Part shown: positions 1 to 10,661 of the stretch, piece by piece
Numbering within the stretch: the first letter of the stretch is position 1
Layout of the letters: every line of letters starts with the position of its first letter
NCBI GenBank assembly: GCA_947589325.1
Contig: CANQAM010000021.1
Location: forward strand, 1 to 36,089
DNA length: 36,089 nucleotides
From: an uncultured Bacteroidales bacterium
GTDB lineage: Bacteria > Bacteroidota > Bacteroidia > Bacteroidales > UBA11471
Reading direction: 5' to 3'
The notes under the pieces: model-generated
Seen by the model: the letters and a program-made list of their open reading frames with translations, nothing else
Told to the model about the DNA's origin: nothing
Database searches by the model: none
Program-made: the position numbers and the translations under genes

Positions 1-272
1 ACCGTAACACTATCGATAACAGCCTGATTCAAAAACAATTTCTGAATTGCCAACTGTTCCGGAATGACGCAATAGGGGTCGCCGTTGATGCGCTCGCCCT
101 GCGTCTGCATGGTACGATACTGCGACTCCACCTCCGACAAGAGAATCGCCTCGTCGCCGACTATCCACACGATTTCATCGATAACGCCGGACTTCGACAT
201 CGATTGAGCCGATGCCGCAGCGGTGCCGAAAAAGGAAACCGCAATCGCTATAAACAGACTGTATTTCTTCAT
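1..272 (-). CDS. SurA-like periplasmic peptidyl-prolyl isomerase/chaperone, N-terminal part (runs off the window)
   Basis: The gene reads leftwards from an ATG at 272 and is open to base 1, so only about 90 residues are visible. It begins with MKKYSLFIAIAVSFF, a Lys-rich n-region and hydrophobic core ending in a small-residue stretch (AAASAQS), a clear Sec signal peptide. The following residues (VIDEIVWIVGDEAILLSEVE) match the start of the SurA N-domain, where 'I..IV..VGdevIL.sEv' is typical. The family escorts outer-membrane proteins across the periplasm; the catalytic parvulin domains would lie outside the window. It starts only 15 nt after the stop of the lipoprotein foldase at 288-1148, so it is very probably the third gene of the same transcript. 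Confidence 0.85.
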   Translation of the reverse strand, partial: MKKYSLFIAIAVSFFGTAAASAQSMSKSGVIDEIVWIVGDEAILLSEVESQYRTMQTQGERINGDPYCVIPEQLAIQKLFLNQAVIDSVT

Positions 273-287
273 GTTTCGATGTTGTAA

Positions 288-1148
288 TCAACGATAATTC
301 CGCCCGTAGTATTTTATTTTTTGTTCTTTTACGGCTCTATCGTAAAGTTCGTCGTTTATTTCTTTCAAAAATTTTTGCCGCTGCTGATTCATCAACAGCT
401 CCTCTATCTGAGGTCGGGCAAAATCAAAAGGCATATTGGCTTTCGCCGGCAGATAATCGCTGATATTCAATAGATACCAATATCCTTCATAATTCACTTC
501 CAACTGCTTGTGTGTCCGTAAGAAATTATCGACATTCGTTATGGGGTAAGGAATATTGTTCATCACCTCGCCGAAAGAGACCCACCGGTCATAAAAATAG
601 TCATAATTGACGACATTGTGCAAGGTGTACTTTTCGATATTCCCGACAGCCGTCTGCGATTCCGTCTTATACCATTTTTTCAAATCACCGATTTGTGGAG
701 TCGTTTCCGATACCTTCAAAAACAGCCCTTTGATAATAGGCGCAGCCAACACAAACTGTCCTGCATGGGTACGATAATAATTACGGGCGACATCTTCGGC
801 TATTTCGCCGCTGAGTTTTTCGTTCAACAACTGTTTTTGATATTCGTGATTGAACAAATCCCGCCGGTAAGAATCGACCAAGCGGTCGATGCATTCGACA
901 TCGGGCAGGTTTTTCTGCGCCTGCGCATACAACAATTCCGATTCCACCCAACGACGGATATAGGCTTCGACAAACGCACTGCTGTCGGTCCCCGACAAAC
1001 CATCGGGCATGACTTCACGCACCATGTCTTCCGTCAGAATCCGCTCGCCAATACCCACAACCGCACCCGGAATTTCGGTCGTGTCCAAACGGCAGGAAAA
1101 TAGTGCCGCCGATAGAATCGTCATTGTGGCGAAAACCGTATATCGCAT
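288..1148 (-). CDS. Lipoprotein of the PpiC/SurA foldase type, apparently degenerate in its parvulin domain
   Basis: A 286-residue protein with a lipoprotein signal: hydrophobic residues 5-17 and a lipobox ending at Cys19 (ALFSC), so it is predicted to be membrane-anchored in the cell envelope. Residues about 30-125 resemble the helical SurA/PpiC N-domain (VVGIGERILTEDMV, then a charged helical stretch). The place where a parvulin domain normally has 'A.HIL' reads IKGLFLKV, so the usual histidine is missing, and the rest of the rotamase core is hard to recognise. It lies 24 nt after the 642-residue PpiC gene and 15 nt before the SurA-like gene, all on the minus strand. Family assignment rests on the N-domain and context; a chaperone without isomerase activity is an inference. 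Confidence 0.75.
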   Translation of the reverse strand: MRYTVFATMTILSAALFSCRLDTTEIPGAVVGIGERILTEDMVREVMPDGLSGTDSSAFVEAYIRRWVESELLYAQAQKNLPDVECIDRLVDSYRRDLFNHEYQKQLLNEKLSGEIAEDVARNYYRTHAGQFVLAAPIIKGLFLKVSETTPQIGDLKKWYKTESQTAVGNIEKYTLHNVVNYDYFYDRWVSFGEVMNNIPYPITNVDNFLRTHKQLEVNYEGYWYLLNISDYLPAKANMPFDFARPQIEELLMNQQRQKFLKEINDELYDRAVKEQKIKYYGRNYR

Positions 1149-1172
1149 ATTATAAATATTTACATATTAGCG

Positions 1173-3101
1173 CTATTCTTCGGATTTTACCGTAGCCAAA
1201 ACGTCTTCATGTATCGTTATCGGATACTTCTTCCGAAGTTTTTTTATCCATTCTTCTTCCAAATAATTTTGATAATCGGTCGTTACAAAGCCTTTCACAT
1301 CTTCATACGATTCCGGCTGCATCACTATTTTGCCGCAAATATCTTTCAAAGCCGGCAATGCCGTCGTGCTGTCGGAGGCACCGATACCGAAAGCCAGAGA
1401 ATCGACAGTCGGATTATCACCCCGACGATAAACTCCGTACGTTATAACGATATGGCGTATACTGTCGTTGTATTCCCGATATAACTTCTGTATCATCTTA
1501 TCCGCAGAAAGAGAGGTCTTTTGCGACAAACGCGCCTTGACGGCTTTCGTTCGCTCCGTACTGTCCGTTGAAATAATATAACCTTTGTAGCGCGGTTCGC
1601 TCCATGTATATTGATTCTTGTTTTTCTTGAAAAACTTTTTCAGGCCTTTCGTATCGAGCGGAGCTTTTTTCCATACCTCTTTGTCGCTTACCTCAAAGAG
1701 CAGCATTCCGTCGCGATACTCTTGCAAAAGGTTCTTGATTTCGGAATTAGTCTGGCTCAGTTCGGCCGCTGCATATTCCGTCAGGGCATCGACAGAATAG
1801 GCATCGACAGCTTTCCGCAACTCGGAGAGCGCCGTCGTTTTACCGGCTTTCAGATATTTCGTCAAACCCGATGCCGGATAAGCTGTTCCCGCAAAAACGA
1901 ACAACGGCTGTTCCATTTTTTGCACGTTCTCCAATAGGGAGTCGCCGTTTACTTTTTCCAAATCGTTCACGGTCGTTTCGTTCCAAGCAAAACCCTTATC
2001 GGCTTTCAAATGTTCAATAAACTGTTTGCGACCGGCATCGGCACGTTCGTCACGAGCCATATTCCGAACAATTTCATCATGCAGCGCTTCATACGTATCG
2101 GGTGTTTTTTCATCGAGGAGTTTCAATATGTGCCAACCAAATTGCGTGCGTACCGGTGCAGATATTTCGCCAATGGAGTCCAACGCAAACGCGGCATCTT
2201 CAAAGGATTGCACAAACTGCCCTGTTTGCAAGAATGGCAATACACCGCCCGATTCTGCCGTATAGGTGTCCTCGGAGTTGGCACGCACCAATTCGTCGAA
2301 CTCAGCTCCTTTGAGCAGTTTTGCATAAAGGTCTTTTATTTTTTTCTCTTTATCCTTTTGTTCTTTTTCGGGTGCGTCCTGCGAAACTTTCAGCATGATA
2401 TGCGCAACTTGGACAGCCCGCGTTTTACGACGGCCGGAAACTTTAATCAAATGGTAGCCGAAACGGGTTTCGACCGGCAGGGATATTTCGCCTACCGGAG
2501 TTTCGTAAGCGGCTTTTTCAAAAGGATATACCATTCGGAAAGCGGTAAAATAGCCTAAATAACCGCCATTCTGTGCGGCCGAGGGATCATCGGAATAGCG
2601 ACGCGCCAATTCGGCAAAATCGGCTCCGCCCAATGCCTGCTTTCTGACCGACATCGCTTTTTCGTAAATCGCTTTTTTCTCGACAGCCGTAGCCGTGGAG
2701 GGCACTTCAAAAAGAATGTGGCTGGCTTCGACTTCTTCACGCAAACGGTCGTAAGCCTCTTTTGCCAACTGTTCTTCTGCACCGGCATCTACTAAATAGG
2801 GCTTTACAAGCTGCTCGCAATATCCTTCGTATTCGTCGCGAAATTGCTTCGTGGTATCAATACCCTGTGCTTCGGCTTCCGCCACTTTCAGTTTATAGTT
2901 GCAAAAGAGTGTAACGTATTCGTCCAACGGCGTCTTTTCGACTTGTTGTCGTAAATTCTTATGGTAGATGTATTCAAATTCCGATTTCGGTATGCTTTTT
3001 CCTGCAATATTCATGATTTCGGGGTCTGCCGCTTCTTGCGCCGACATCGAAGCAAAAGCAGGGAACAAAAGCGCTGTCAATAAAAGTGTGGTGGTTTTCA
3101 T
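1173..3101 (-). CDS. Periplasmic peptidyl-prolyl cis-trans isomerase with two parvulin domains (PpiC/SurA type)
   Basis: A 642-residue protein that should speed proline isomerisation and hold unfolded outer-membrane proteins in the periplasm. A signal peptide covers about residues 1-21 (hydrophobic, ending SMSAQ). A SurA-like N-domain follows. Two parvulin domains are visible: about 125-222, starting with EASHILFEV (His128) and ending with GYHLIK (His217), and about 232-328, starting with VAHIMLKV (His234) and ending with GWHILK (His324). Each has the internal 'S.D..A...GG.LG/P' loop. The C-terminal 300 residues are a charged helical extension that I do not recognise. It is the first of three consecutive foldase genes and has its own candidate promoter at 3187-3220. 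guaB lies upstream on the same strand. Confidence 0.92.
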   Translation of the reverse strand: MKTTTLLLTALLFPAFASMSAQEAADPEIMNIAGKSIPKSEFEYIYHKNLRQQVEKTPLDEYVTLFCNYKLKVAEAEAQGIDTTKQFRDEYEGYCEQLVKPYLVDAGAEEQLAKEAYDRLREEVEASHILFEVPSTATAVEKKAIYEKAMSVRKQALGGADFAELARRYSDDPSAAQNGGYLGYFTAFRMVYPFEKAAYETPVGEISLPVETRFGYHLIKVSGRRKTRAVQVAHIMLKVSQDAPEKEQKDKEKKIKDLYAKLLKGAEFDELVRANSEDTYTAESGGVLPFLQTGQFVQSFEDAAFALDSIGEISAPVRTQFGWHILKLLDEKTPDTYEALHDEIVRNMARDERADAGRKQFIEHLKADKGFAWNETTVNDLEKVNGDSLLENVQKMEQPLFVFAGTAYPASGLTKYLKAGKTTALSELRKAVDAYSVDALTEYAAAELSQTNSEIKNLLQEYRDGMLLFEVSDKEVWKKAPLDTKGLKKFFKKNKNQYTWSEPRYKGYIISTDSTERTKAVKARLSQKTSLSADKMIQKLYREYNDSIRHIVITYGVYRRGDNPTVDSLAFGIGASDSTTALPALKDICGKIVMQPESYEDVKGFVTTDYQNYLEEEWIKKLRKKYPITIHEDVLATVKSEE

Positions 3102-3186
3102 CGTATGTTTTTTACAATTTATCTGACAATTTATTTCTTTATGAAATACAACTATCTCCCTATAAAATACATCTGTTTTAACGGTT

Positions 3187-3220
3187 CAAATATAAAAAAT
3201 ATTATATCGGAAACGTCAAA
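3187..3220 (-). promoter_or_regulatory. Candidate promoter of the foldase operon
   Basis: On the minus strand there is TATATTTG (3187-3194), an exact TAnnTTTG -7 element, with TTTG at 3217-3220 as the -33 element. The 22-nt spacing is slightly longer than the usual 19-21. It would start a transcript about 80 nt before the ATG at 3101. Confidence 0.5.
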
Positions 3221-3259
3221 ACAGTTGTATAAAGTTATTAAAGTATCGTAAGATTTTCC

Positions 3260-4771
<1,512 letters not shown>

Positions 4772-4826
4772 TTATTTCCCAAATGCGTGCGTTTTTTCAT
4801 GTTCTTTTTTTTCTGAACAGACGTTA

Positions 4827-4860
4827 AAGGGAGAGATTCCTGCGTCGGAATCTCTCCCTT
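4827..4860 (-). terminator. 14-bp perfect hairpin between recQ and guaB (likely recQ terminator)
   Basis: Arms 4827-4840 and 4847-4860 are perfectly complementary over 14 bp, with a 6-nt loop (4841-4846). It starts 9 nt past the recQ stop. On the minus strand it is followed by only three T residues, so it is a strong hairpin with a weak U-run. It could terminate recQ or protect its 3' end. Confidence 0.65.
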
Positions 4861-4868
4861 GTTCTGTA

Positions 4869-7049
4869 TCAATTTCCCAATTCCGAAAGGAATTTGATGC
4901 GGACGAGGCGTATTTCCTCTTCGGTATAGTCGCGTCCCAATTCTTCGATAGCCGCTTCGAGGTCATCGCTTTCGGCTTCTTTGAAGTACTCGAATATGTC
5001 TTCCACGTGGTCTTCGTCCATAACCTCTTCGAGAAAATAGTCGATATTGATTTTTGTTCCCGAATACACGATAGCTTCGACTTCTTCGAGCAGGTCGGAA
5101 AATTCCAGTCCTTTCGATTCCGCCAATTCGTCGAGGGCTATTTTGCGGTCGATTCCCTGAATGATAGAGACTTTCATTTTCGACTTGTTGGCAACGGTGC
5201 GCACCCGCAAATCTTCCGGCCGCTCGATTTCGTTTTCGTCGCAATATTTTTTGATGACCTCTACAAACTCTTCGCCGTACCGTTTGGCTTTGCCGGCTCC
5301 TACTCCCGATATGTTCTGCAACTCTTCGATAGATATGGGATAGGTCGTCGCCATGGCTTCCAGCGAGGGGTCTTGGAAAATGACGTACGGAGGAAGTTCC
5401 AGTTTCTTGGCGATTTTCTTGCGCAGGTCTTTCAATATGGCGTAAAGTACGGGATCGACAGCGCACGCGCCTCCGCCTTTGATAGGGGCTTCTTCTTCGA
5501 TTTCGTCGAAAGCGTTGTCTTGTACGATTTTGAACGATACGGGGTGTTTGAGAAAATCATATCCTGCCTGTGTTACTTTCAACAGTCCGTAGTTTTCGAT
5601 GTCCTTGTCGAGATAGCCGGCAATGAGCGCCTGCCGTATGACGGTAGACCATTTTTTCTCGTCTTCGCCCTGTCCGCAGCCGAACACTTCCAATTCGTCT
5701 TGATGATACGATACGATTTCGTTCGTTTCTTTTCCCAAAAGGACGTCGATTATATGGTCGGCTTTGAATTTTTCTTTCAGCGCCACAATGACTTCGATAA
5801 CGGCACAGAGCATCTCTTGGGCTTCGATTTGTTTCTGGGGATTCAGGCAATTGTCACAGTTTCCGCAGTTTTCTTCGTTGTACTCTTCACCGAAATAGTG
5901 CAACAACAATTTGCGGCGGCATACGGACGATTCGGCGTAAGCGGCTGTTTCGAGCAGGAGCTGCTTACCGATTTCCTGTTCGGCAACAGGTTTTCCCTGC
6001 ATGAATTTTTCCAGTTTCTGCAAATCCTTGTTTACATAGAAAGTGATGCACTGTCCTTCCCCGCCGTCGCGGCCCGCGCGTCCGGTTTCCTGATAATAGC
6101 CTTCGAGGCTTTTGGGTATATCGTAGTGTATGACAAAGCGTACATCGGGCTTGTCGATACCCATGCCGAATGCGATAGTCGCCACGATGACATCGACTTC
6201 TTCAAGCAGGAAAGCGTCCTGATTGCGTGTGCGGGTGGCAGAGTCCATACCGGCGTGGTAGGGCAGCGCGCTGATGCCGTTCACTTTCAGGGTTTCGGCC
6301 AGTTCTTCCACTTTTTTCCGGCTCAGACAATAAATAATTCCCGACTTGCCCGACTGGGATTTGATATATTTGATGATATCCTTGTCGATATTCTGCGTTT
6401 TTGGACGTACTTCGTAATAGAGGTTGGGTCGGTTGAACGACGATTTGAACACCGCCGCGTCCATCATGCAGAGATTTTTCTGTATATCGTGCTGCACTTT
6501 CGGCGTAGCCGTAGCCGTGAGCGCGATGACCGGACGCACGCCTATTTCATTGATAATGGGTCGTATGCGGCGGTATTCGGGACGGAAGTCGTGCCCCCAC
6601 TCCGAGATGCAGTGGGCCTCATCGACGGCATAGAAAGAGATTTTCACCTGTTTCAGAAACTCGATATTTTCTTCTTTCGTCAGCGATTCCGGTGCGACAT
6701 ACAGCAATTTGGTGCGTCCCGACAAAATGTCTTCTTTCACCAAATCGATGGAGGCTTTATTCAACGACGAATTGATGAAATGAGCTACGCCGTCTTCTTC
6801 GCTGAAATTACGCATGGCGTCCACCTGATTTTTCATCAAGGCGATAAGCGGCGATATGACTACCGCCGTGCCTTCCGACAAAAGCGAAGGCAGCTGATAA
6901 CAAAGAGATTTTCCTCCTCCCGTAGGCATCAATACGAATGTATCGTTCCCCGCAAGCAAGTTTTTGATGATTGCTTCCTGATTTCCTTTGAATGTATCGA
7001 ATCCAAAGTGTTTTTTTAAGGCGGCGGTTAAATTGTTTTTGGTAGCCAT
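4869..7049 (-). CDS. recQ: ATP-dependent DNA helicase RecQ
   Basis: A 3'-5' DNA helicase for recombination and repair. From the ATG at 7049 it has 726 residues, longer than the roughly 610 of E. coli RecQ. Walker A is PTGGGKS (Lys47); the DEAH box is at about 143-146 (AVDEAHCISEWGHDFR); helicase motif VI is YYQETGRAGRDG. A four-Cys zinc site (C..K..CGNCDNC) lies near residue 390, then an RQC winged helix, then an HRDC domain at about 530-610 (LRKKIAKKLELPPYVIF). The last roughly 110 residues are an acidic extension (EEEVEAIVYSGTKINIDYF onward) that I believe is common in Bacteroidota RecQ. Codons upstream of MATKNN are rejected because they reach into the promoter at 7086-7118. Confidence 0.97.
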   Translation of the reverse strand: MATKNNLTAALKKHFGFDTFKGNQEAIIKNLLAGNDTFVLMPTGGGKSLCYQLPSLLSEGTAVVISPLIALMKNQVDAMRNFSEEDGVAHFINSSLNKASIDLVKEDILSGRTKLLYVAPESLTKEENIEFLKQVKISFYAVDEAHCISEWGHDFRPEYRRIRPIINEIGVRPVIALTATATPKVQHDIQKNLCMMDAAVFKSSFNRPNLYYEVRPKTQNIDKDIIKYIKSQSGKSGIIYCLSRKKVEELAETLKVNGISALPYHAGMDSATRTRNQDAFLLEEVDVIVATIAFGMGIDKPDVRFVIHYDIPKSLEGYYQETGRAGRDGGEGQCITFYVNKDLQKLEKFMQGKPVAEQEIGKQLLLETAAYAESSVCRRKLLLHYFGEEYNEENCGNCDNCLNPQKQIEAQEMLCAVIEVIVALKEKFKADHIIDVLLGKETNEIVSYHQDELEVFGCGQGEDEKKWSTVIRQALIAGYLDKDIENYGLLKVTQAGYDFLKHPVSFKIVQDNAFDEIEEEAPIKGGGACAVDPVLYAILKDLRKKIAKKLELPPYVIFQDPSLEAMATTYPISIEELQNISGVGAGKAKRYGEEFVEVIKKYCDENEIERPEDLRVRTVANKSKMKVSIIQGIDRKIALDELAESKGLEFSDLLEEVEAIVYSGTKINIDYFLEEVMDEDHVEDIFEYFKEAESDDLEAAIEELGRDYTEEEIRLVRIKFLSELGN

Positions 7050-7085
7050 AAAAGCAGTTTTTATAAACGGACTTTCTCCCAAAGA

Positions 7086-7118
7086 CAAATATATAAAACA
7101 AAAATTGTATATAACAAA
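7086..7118 (-). promoter_or_regulatory. recQ promoter, Bacteroidota type
   Basis: On the minus strand TTTG (7115-7118) is followed by 21 nt and TATATTTG (7086-7093), an exact match to TTTG-N19-21-TAnnTTTG. The predicted start lies about 30 nt before the recQ ATG at 7049. Confidence 0.7.
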
Positions 7119-7134
7119 TTTTTTACCGCTTTTT

Positions 7135-8370
7135 TTAATGCAGTGCGTGCATATTTGCCTTTTTCATCTTTTCTTCGGCGTATTGCTTCGTAATATGAAG
7201 TTCTTTGCAGTCGGTCGAAGGCATTTCAAACATGGCATCGATCATGACAGACTCGACAATGGAGCGCAAGCCGCGTGCGCCGAGTTTGAATTCTATCGCC
7301 GTGTCCACCATATATTCCAGCGACTCTTCCGAGAAAGTGAGTTTGATGCCATCGATTTCAAACATTTTGATGTATTGTTTGATGATAGAGTTTTTGGGCT
7401 CGGTAAGGATTTGGCGCAGGGCTTTCCGGTCTAACGGGTCGAGGTAGGTCAATATGGGCAGACGCCCGATGATTTCGGGTATCAGTCCAAAGGCTTTCAG
7501 GTCTTGCGGGGCGATATACTGCAACAGGTTGTTGCGGTCGATAATCTCGCGTTTCTTGTCGGTGCCGTAGCCCACCACCTGCGTGTTGAGGCGCATGGCT
7601 ATTTTCTTTTCGATTCCGTCGAATGCTCCGCCGCAAATAAACAATATGTCTTTCGTATTGACAGGTATCATTTTCTGTTCGGGGTGCTTGCGGCCACCTT
7701 GCGGCGGAACGTTCACCACCGACCCTTCCAAGAGTTTGAGCAACCCTTGCTGCACGCCCTCGCCGCTTACATCGCGGGTTATCGACGGGTTGTCGCCTTT
7801 CCGCGCTATCTTGTCGATTTCGTCGATAAACACGATTCCGCGCTCGGCAGCTTCGACGTTGTAATCGGAAACCTGCAACAGCCGCGTCAAGATGCTTTCG
7901 ATGTCTTCGCCCACATAGCCGGCTTCGGTGAGTACGGTGGCATCGACGATGGTGAAAGGCACTTTCAACAGTCGGGCAATGGTTTTCGCCAACAGGGTTT
8001 TTCCCGTACCGGTGGAGCCTACCATAATGATATTCGACTTCTCGATTTCGACTTCGTTGTCCGACTTGTCTTTTTGCATCAGCCGTTTGTAATGGTTGTA
8101 CACGGCGACGGAGAGATAGCGTTTGGCGTCGTCCTGCCCGATAACATAGAGGTCGAGAAACTCTTTTATTTCTTTGGGCTTGGGCAGAACGTCGAGTACA
8201 AAGCGATTGTCGGGCTGCCGGTGTTTGATTTCGCGCACGGCTTCTGCGGCGCGTTCGGCACAATCGACGCATATCAAACCTGAATATCCGGCCAATAAAG
8301 GGTATCCTGTTTCTTGTTCGGTACGGTTGCAAAAGGAGCACCGTCCGCCTCTTCCTGTTTCTTTTGCCAT
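7135..8370 (-). CDS. clpX: ATP-dependent Clp protease ATP-binding subunit ClpX
   Basis: AAA+ unfoldase that feeds substrates to ClpP. From the ATG at 8370 it has 411 residues, the usual ClpX length. The N-terminal zinc-binding domain has Cys11, Cys14, Cys34 and Cys37. Walker A is GSTGTGKT (118-125), the pore loop GYVG is at 151-154, and Walker B is VFIDEID (180-186). The conserved block [17 protein letters not shown] follows. The ATG shares its A with the clpP stop (TAATG), so translation of the two is likely coupled. An in-frame upstream extension would overlap clpP and is rejected. Confidence 0.98.
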   Translation of the reverse strand: MAKETGRGGRCSFCNRTEQETGYPLLAGYSGLICVDCAERAAEAVREIKHRQPDNRFVLDVLPKPKEIKEFLDLYVIGQDDAKRYLSVAVYNHYKRLMQKDKSDNEVEIEKSNIIMVGSTGTGKTLLAKTIARLLKVPFTIVDATVLTEAGYVGEDIESILTRLLQVSDYNVEAAERGIVFIDEIDKIARKGDNPSITRDVSGEGVQQGLLKLLEGSVVNVPPQGGRKHPEQKMIPVNTKDILFICGGAFDGIEKKIAMRLNTQVVGYGTDKKREIIDRNNLLQYIAPQDLKAFGLIPEIIGRLPILTYLDPLDRKALRQILTEPKNSIIKQYIKMFEIDGIKLTFSEESLEYMVDTAIEFKLGARGLRSIVESVMIDAMFEMPSTDCKELHITKQYAEEKMKKANMHALH

Positions 8371-9044
8371 TATTTGTGATTTGAACGGACGAGCACTTCG
8401 TCGATCATGCCGTATTCTTTGGCTTCTGCCGAAGTCATCCAATAGTCGCGGTCGGAGTCTTTTTCTATTTGTTCATACGATTTGCCCGAATGGTCGGCGA
8501 TAATCGTATAGAGTTCTTTTTTGAGTTTCTGTATTTCCCGTGCGGTAATTTCGATATCGGACGCCTGTCCCTGCGCACCGCCCATCGGCTGGTGTATCAT
8601 CACGCGGGAATGTTGCAGGGCAAAGCGTTTTCCCTTCGCTCCTGCCACGAGCAGCACGGCGCCCATGGAAGCTGCCATGCCCGTGCATATCGTGGAAACG
8701 TCGCTCGATACGTACTGCATCGTATCGTAGATGCCCAGACCGGCATACACGCTGCCGCCCGGGGTATTGAGGTAGATAGAAATGTCTTTTCCCGGGTCGG
8801 ACGAGTCGAGATAGAGCAGCTGCGCCTGTATGACGTTGGCGGTGTATTCGTCGATTTGCGTTCCCAAGAATATGATGCGGTCCATCATCAAACGCGAAAA
8901 GACGTCCATCTGCGCCACATTCAGCTGGCGCTCCTCGATAATCGTCGGCGAAATATAATTGCTCGTTATATCTATATACTTGTCCAGTGCCATGGCGTTC
9001 ATGCCCAAGTGGCGGGTTGCATATTTTTTGAAATCGTCTGCCAT
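8370..9044 (-). CDS. clpP: ATP-dependent Clp protease proteolytic subunit ClpP
   Basis: Serine protease that forms the proteolytic chamber with ClpX. It has 224 residues, with an N-terminal stretch somewhat longer than the mature enzyme, consistent with a propeptide. The catalytic triad is visible: Ser126 in GMAASMGA, His151 in RVMIHQP, and Asp200 in [10 protein letters not shown]; their spacing equals that of E. coli ClpP (25 and 49 residues). The substrate-binding strand INTPGGSV (here YLNTPGGSV) is also present. It is the first gene of a clpP-clpX unit with a perfect promoter at 9082-9113, and is separated from tig by a terminator at 9154-9189. Confidence 0.98.
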   Translation of the reverse strand: MADDFKKYATRHLGMNAMALDKYIDITSNYISPTIIEERQLNVAQMDVFSRLMMDRIIFLGTQIDEYTANVIQAQLLYLDSSDPGKDISIYLNTPGGSVYAGLGIYDTMQYVSSDVSTICTGMAASMGAVLLVAGAKGKRFALQHSRVMIHQPMGGAQGQASDIEITAREIQKLKKELYTIIADHSGKSYEQIEKDSDRDYWMTSAEAKEYGMIDEVLVRSNHK

Positions 9045-9081
9045 AATAGTTATATGGTTTTAGTGGTTAATTTTGTTCAAA

Positions 9082-9113
9082 CAAAGATATACATAAAACA
9101 TCAATCCTACAAA
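9082..9113 (-). promoter_or_regulatory. clpPX promoter, Bacteroidota type
   Basis: On the minus strand TTTG (9110-9113), exactly 20 nt, then TATCTTTG (9082-9089): a full consensus match. The predicted transcript start is about 30 nt before the clpP ATG. Confidence 0.75.
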
Positions 9114-9153
9114 TTTTCTTTCCGTCGGAAAGAGAATATTTCTTAAAAACGTA

Positions 9154-9189
9154 AAAAAATCTGTCCGAGAGACATCGGGCAGATTTTTT
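9154..9189 (-). terminator. Intrinsic terminator of tig
   Basis: Arms 9154-9168 and 9175-9189 pair over 15 bp with a single G-U, and the loop is 6 nt. On the minus strand the hairpin begins 21 nt past the tig stop and ends in seven T residues. The A/T-flanked stem would also work on the other strand. Confidence 0.85.
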
Positions 9190-9210
9190 CATCGGAGATA
9201 AAACGGATTG

Positions 9211-10566
9211 TTATTTTTCTTCAAACAGTTTGTAGAACTTATCCATCGGGAGTTCTTTTTCCGTAAGGGTAACGTGTTCTTTGATGACAGCGAGTATCTT
9301 TTCTTCGGTAGCGCGTTCGGCTATGTTGGTTACGGTCTTTTTGTCTTTCAACATATCCGATGCGTATTTGTCGAGCACTTCGTCGGGAACGTTCATCATA
9401 CCGTACTGGGCGAATTGCGAGCGCGTAACTTTCTTCGCCATCGCGAGCATATCGGCATCATCGACTTTCACGGCGAATTTTTTCACGATAGCCTCTTTTA
9501 TCAGCTGCCATTTCAAGTCGGGCAGCATTTTGGGATATTCTTCCTCCACCGACTCTTTCGTCCGGTTTTCGCCACTTACGACCAACCAGCGTTTGAGCAT
9601 TTCATCGGGCAATTCCAGTTCGCCGACTTTCTTATCCAACAGGGCACGGGCGTCGAGGCCGAATTTGTAATCGCTCTCGGGCTGCATCTGAGCGACAAGC
9701 ATTTCGCGGGTCTTGGCGGTAAATTCTTCTTCGCTCTTTACGGTATCTTTGCCGAAAATGTTGTCGTAAAGCTCCTGCCCCATTTCAGCGGCTCTGAACG
9801 TGAGAATCGTCGTAACGGCCACCTCGAAATTCGACTTCATGTCGGCAGCTTTCTCCTTGTCGATATGGAGCATGGCAGCCAGTTCGGTATCATTGCCGCC
9901 GCAGGCAACAGCCGGATTGAAGATTACTTTTTCGCCGCTCTTCACGCCCACGAATTTGGCTTTCTCGGCGTCGTCTTTCAGGTAAGCGGGCGTCAGCAGC
10001 GACTCGACCGAAATGCCACCCTCTTTGGGCGCGTTGTTTTCGTCGAGTTCCACGAAGTTGCCTTTCACGATGTCTTTTTCGCCGGCAACTTCCACCGGTT
10101 CCTGCACGCCGTAGCGGTTGCAGAATGCCTCTTTCTGTTTGGCGACCATATCGTCGTCGATAGCTATGCGATAGTAGTTGAGCTTATCTTTCTTGGTGAG
10201 CGAAACGGTAATTTCGGGCGCAATGGCGACATCGAAGCAGAACGTGAAATTTTCCTGCGTATCGAAGTCGATTTTCTCCTGCGACTCCGAAGGAAGCGGC
10301 TCGCCCAATACATTGATGTTGTTTTCCTTTATATAATTGTACAACGCCTCGGAAACCACGTTGTTTATTTCGTCTGCCAAGATGGATTTGCCGACCATTT
10401 TTTTCAACATACCGAGCGGTACCATGCCTTTTCTGAATCCGGGTATCGTTGCCCTTTGGCGATAGCTGCGCAAGGCCTTCTCCACTTTTTCTTCATAGTC
10501 GGTTTTTGCGACCTCTATTTTCACGACCGCAGAAACATTGCTTTTGTTTTCTTGTGAAATGTTCAT
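9211..10566 (-). CDS. tig: Trigger factor, ribosome-associated chaperone
   Basis: Binds the ribosome exit tunnel and shields nascent chains. It has 451 residues, close to other trigger factors. The N-domain has the ribosome-binding signature GFRKG (43-47) followed by MVP. The middle FKBP-like region (about 150-240) is weak: AGEKDIVKGNFVEL is visible, but the usual peptidyl-prolyl isomerase residues are hard to find, as I expect for Bacteroidota trigger factors. The C-terminal helical chaperone arms (about 265-451) include ELPDEMLKRWL. It is transcribed alone: its own promoter at 10662-10693 and a terminator directly after the stop. clpPX follows on the same strand. Confidence 0.93.
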   Translation of the reverse strand: MNISQENKSNVSAVVKIEVAKTDYEEKVEKALRSYRQRATIPGFRKGMVPLGMLKKMVGKSILADEINNVVSEALYNYIKENNINVLGEPLPSESQEKIDFDTQENFTFCFDVAIAPEITVSLTKKDKLNYYRIAIDDDMVAKQKEAFCNRYGVQEPVEVAGEKDIVKGNFVELDENNAPKEGGISVESLLTPAYLKDDAEKAKFVGVKSGEKVIFNPAVACGGNDTELAAMLHIDKEKAADMKSNFEVAVTTILTFRAAEMGQELYDNIFGKDTVKSEEEFTAKTREMLVAQMQPESDYKFGLDARALLDKKVGELELPDEMLKRWLVVSGENRTKESVEEEYPKMLPDLKWQLIKEAIVKKFAVKVDDADMLAMAKKVTRSQFAQYGMMNVPDEVLDKYASDMLKDKKTVTNIAERATEEKILAVIKEHVTLTEKELPMDKFYKLFEEK

Positions 10567-10661
10567 TCTTATGGATTATTACTATTATTACTCGCTTTAT
10601 TGTCAATAACTTGCAATCTTTTGTAAAAGCGTCTGTGCCTCTTGTCGGCTTTTTGAGAGTG

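Noticed and set aside
5007-7019. Long (670-codon) open frame on the plus strand inside recQ
   Set aside because: It is exactly antisense to recQ, which has all helicase motifs. The translation is rich in Phe, Arg and His with no domain, as expected from the complement of a biased gene.
9208-10557. 449-codon plus-strand frame over tig
   Set aside because: Antisense shadow of trigger factor; Phe/His-rich with no recognisable domain.
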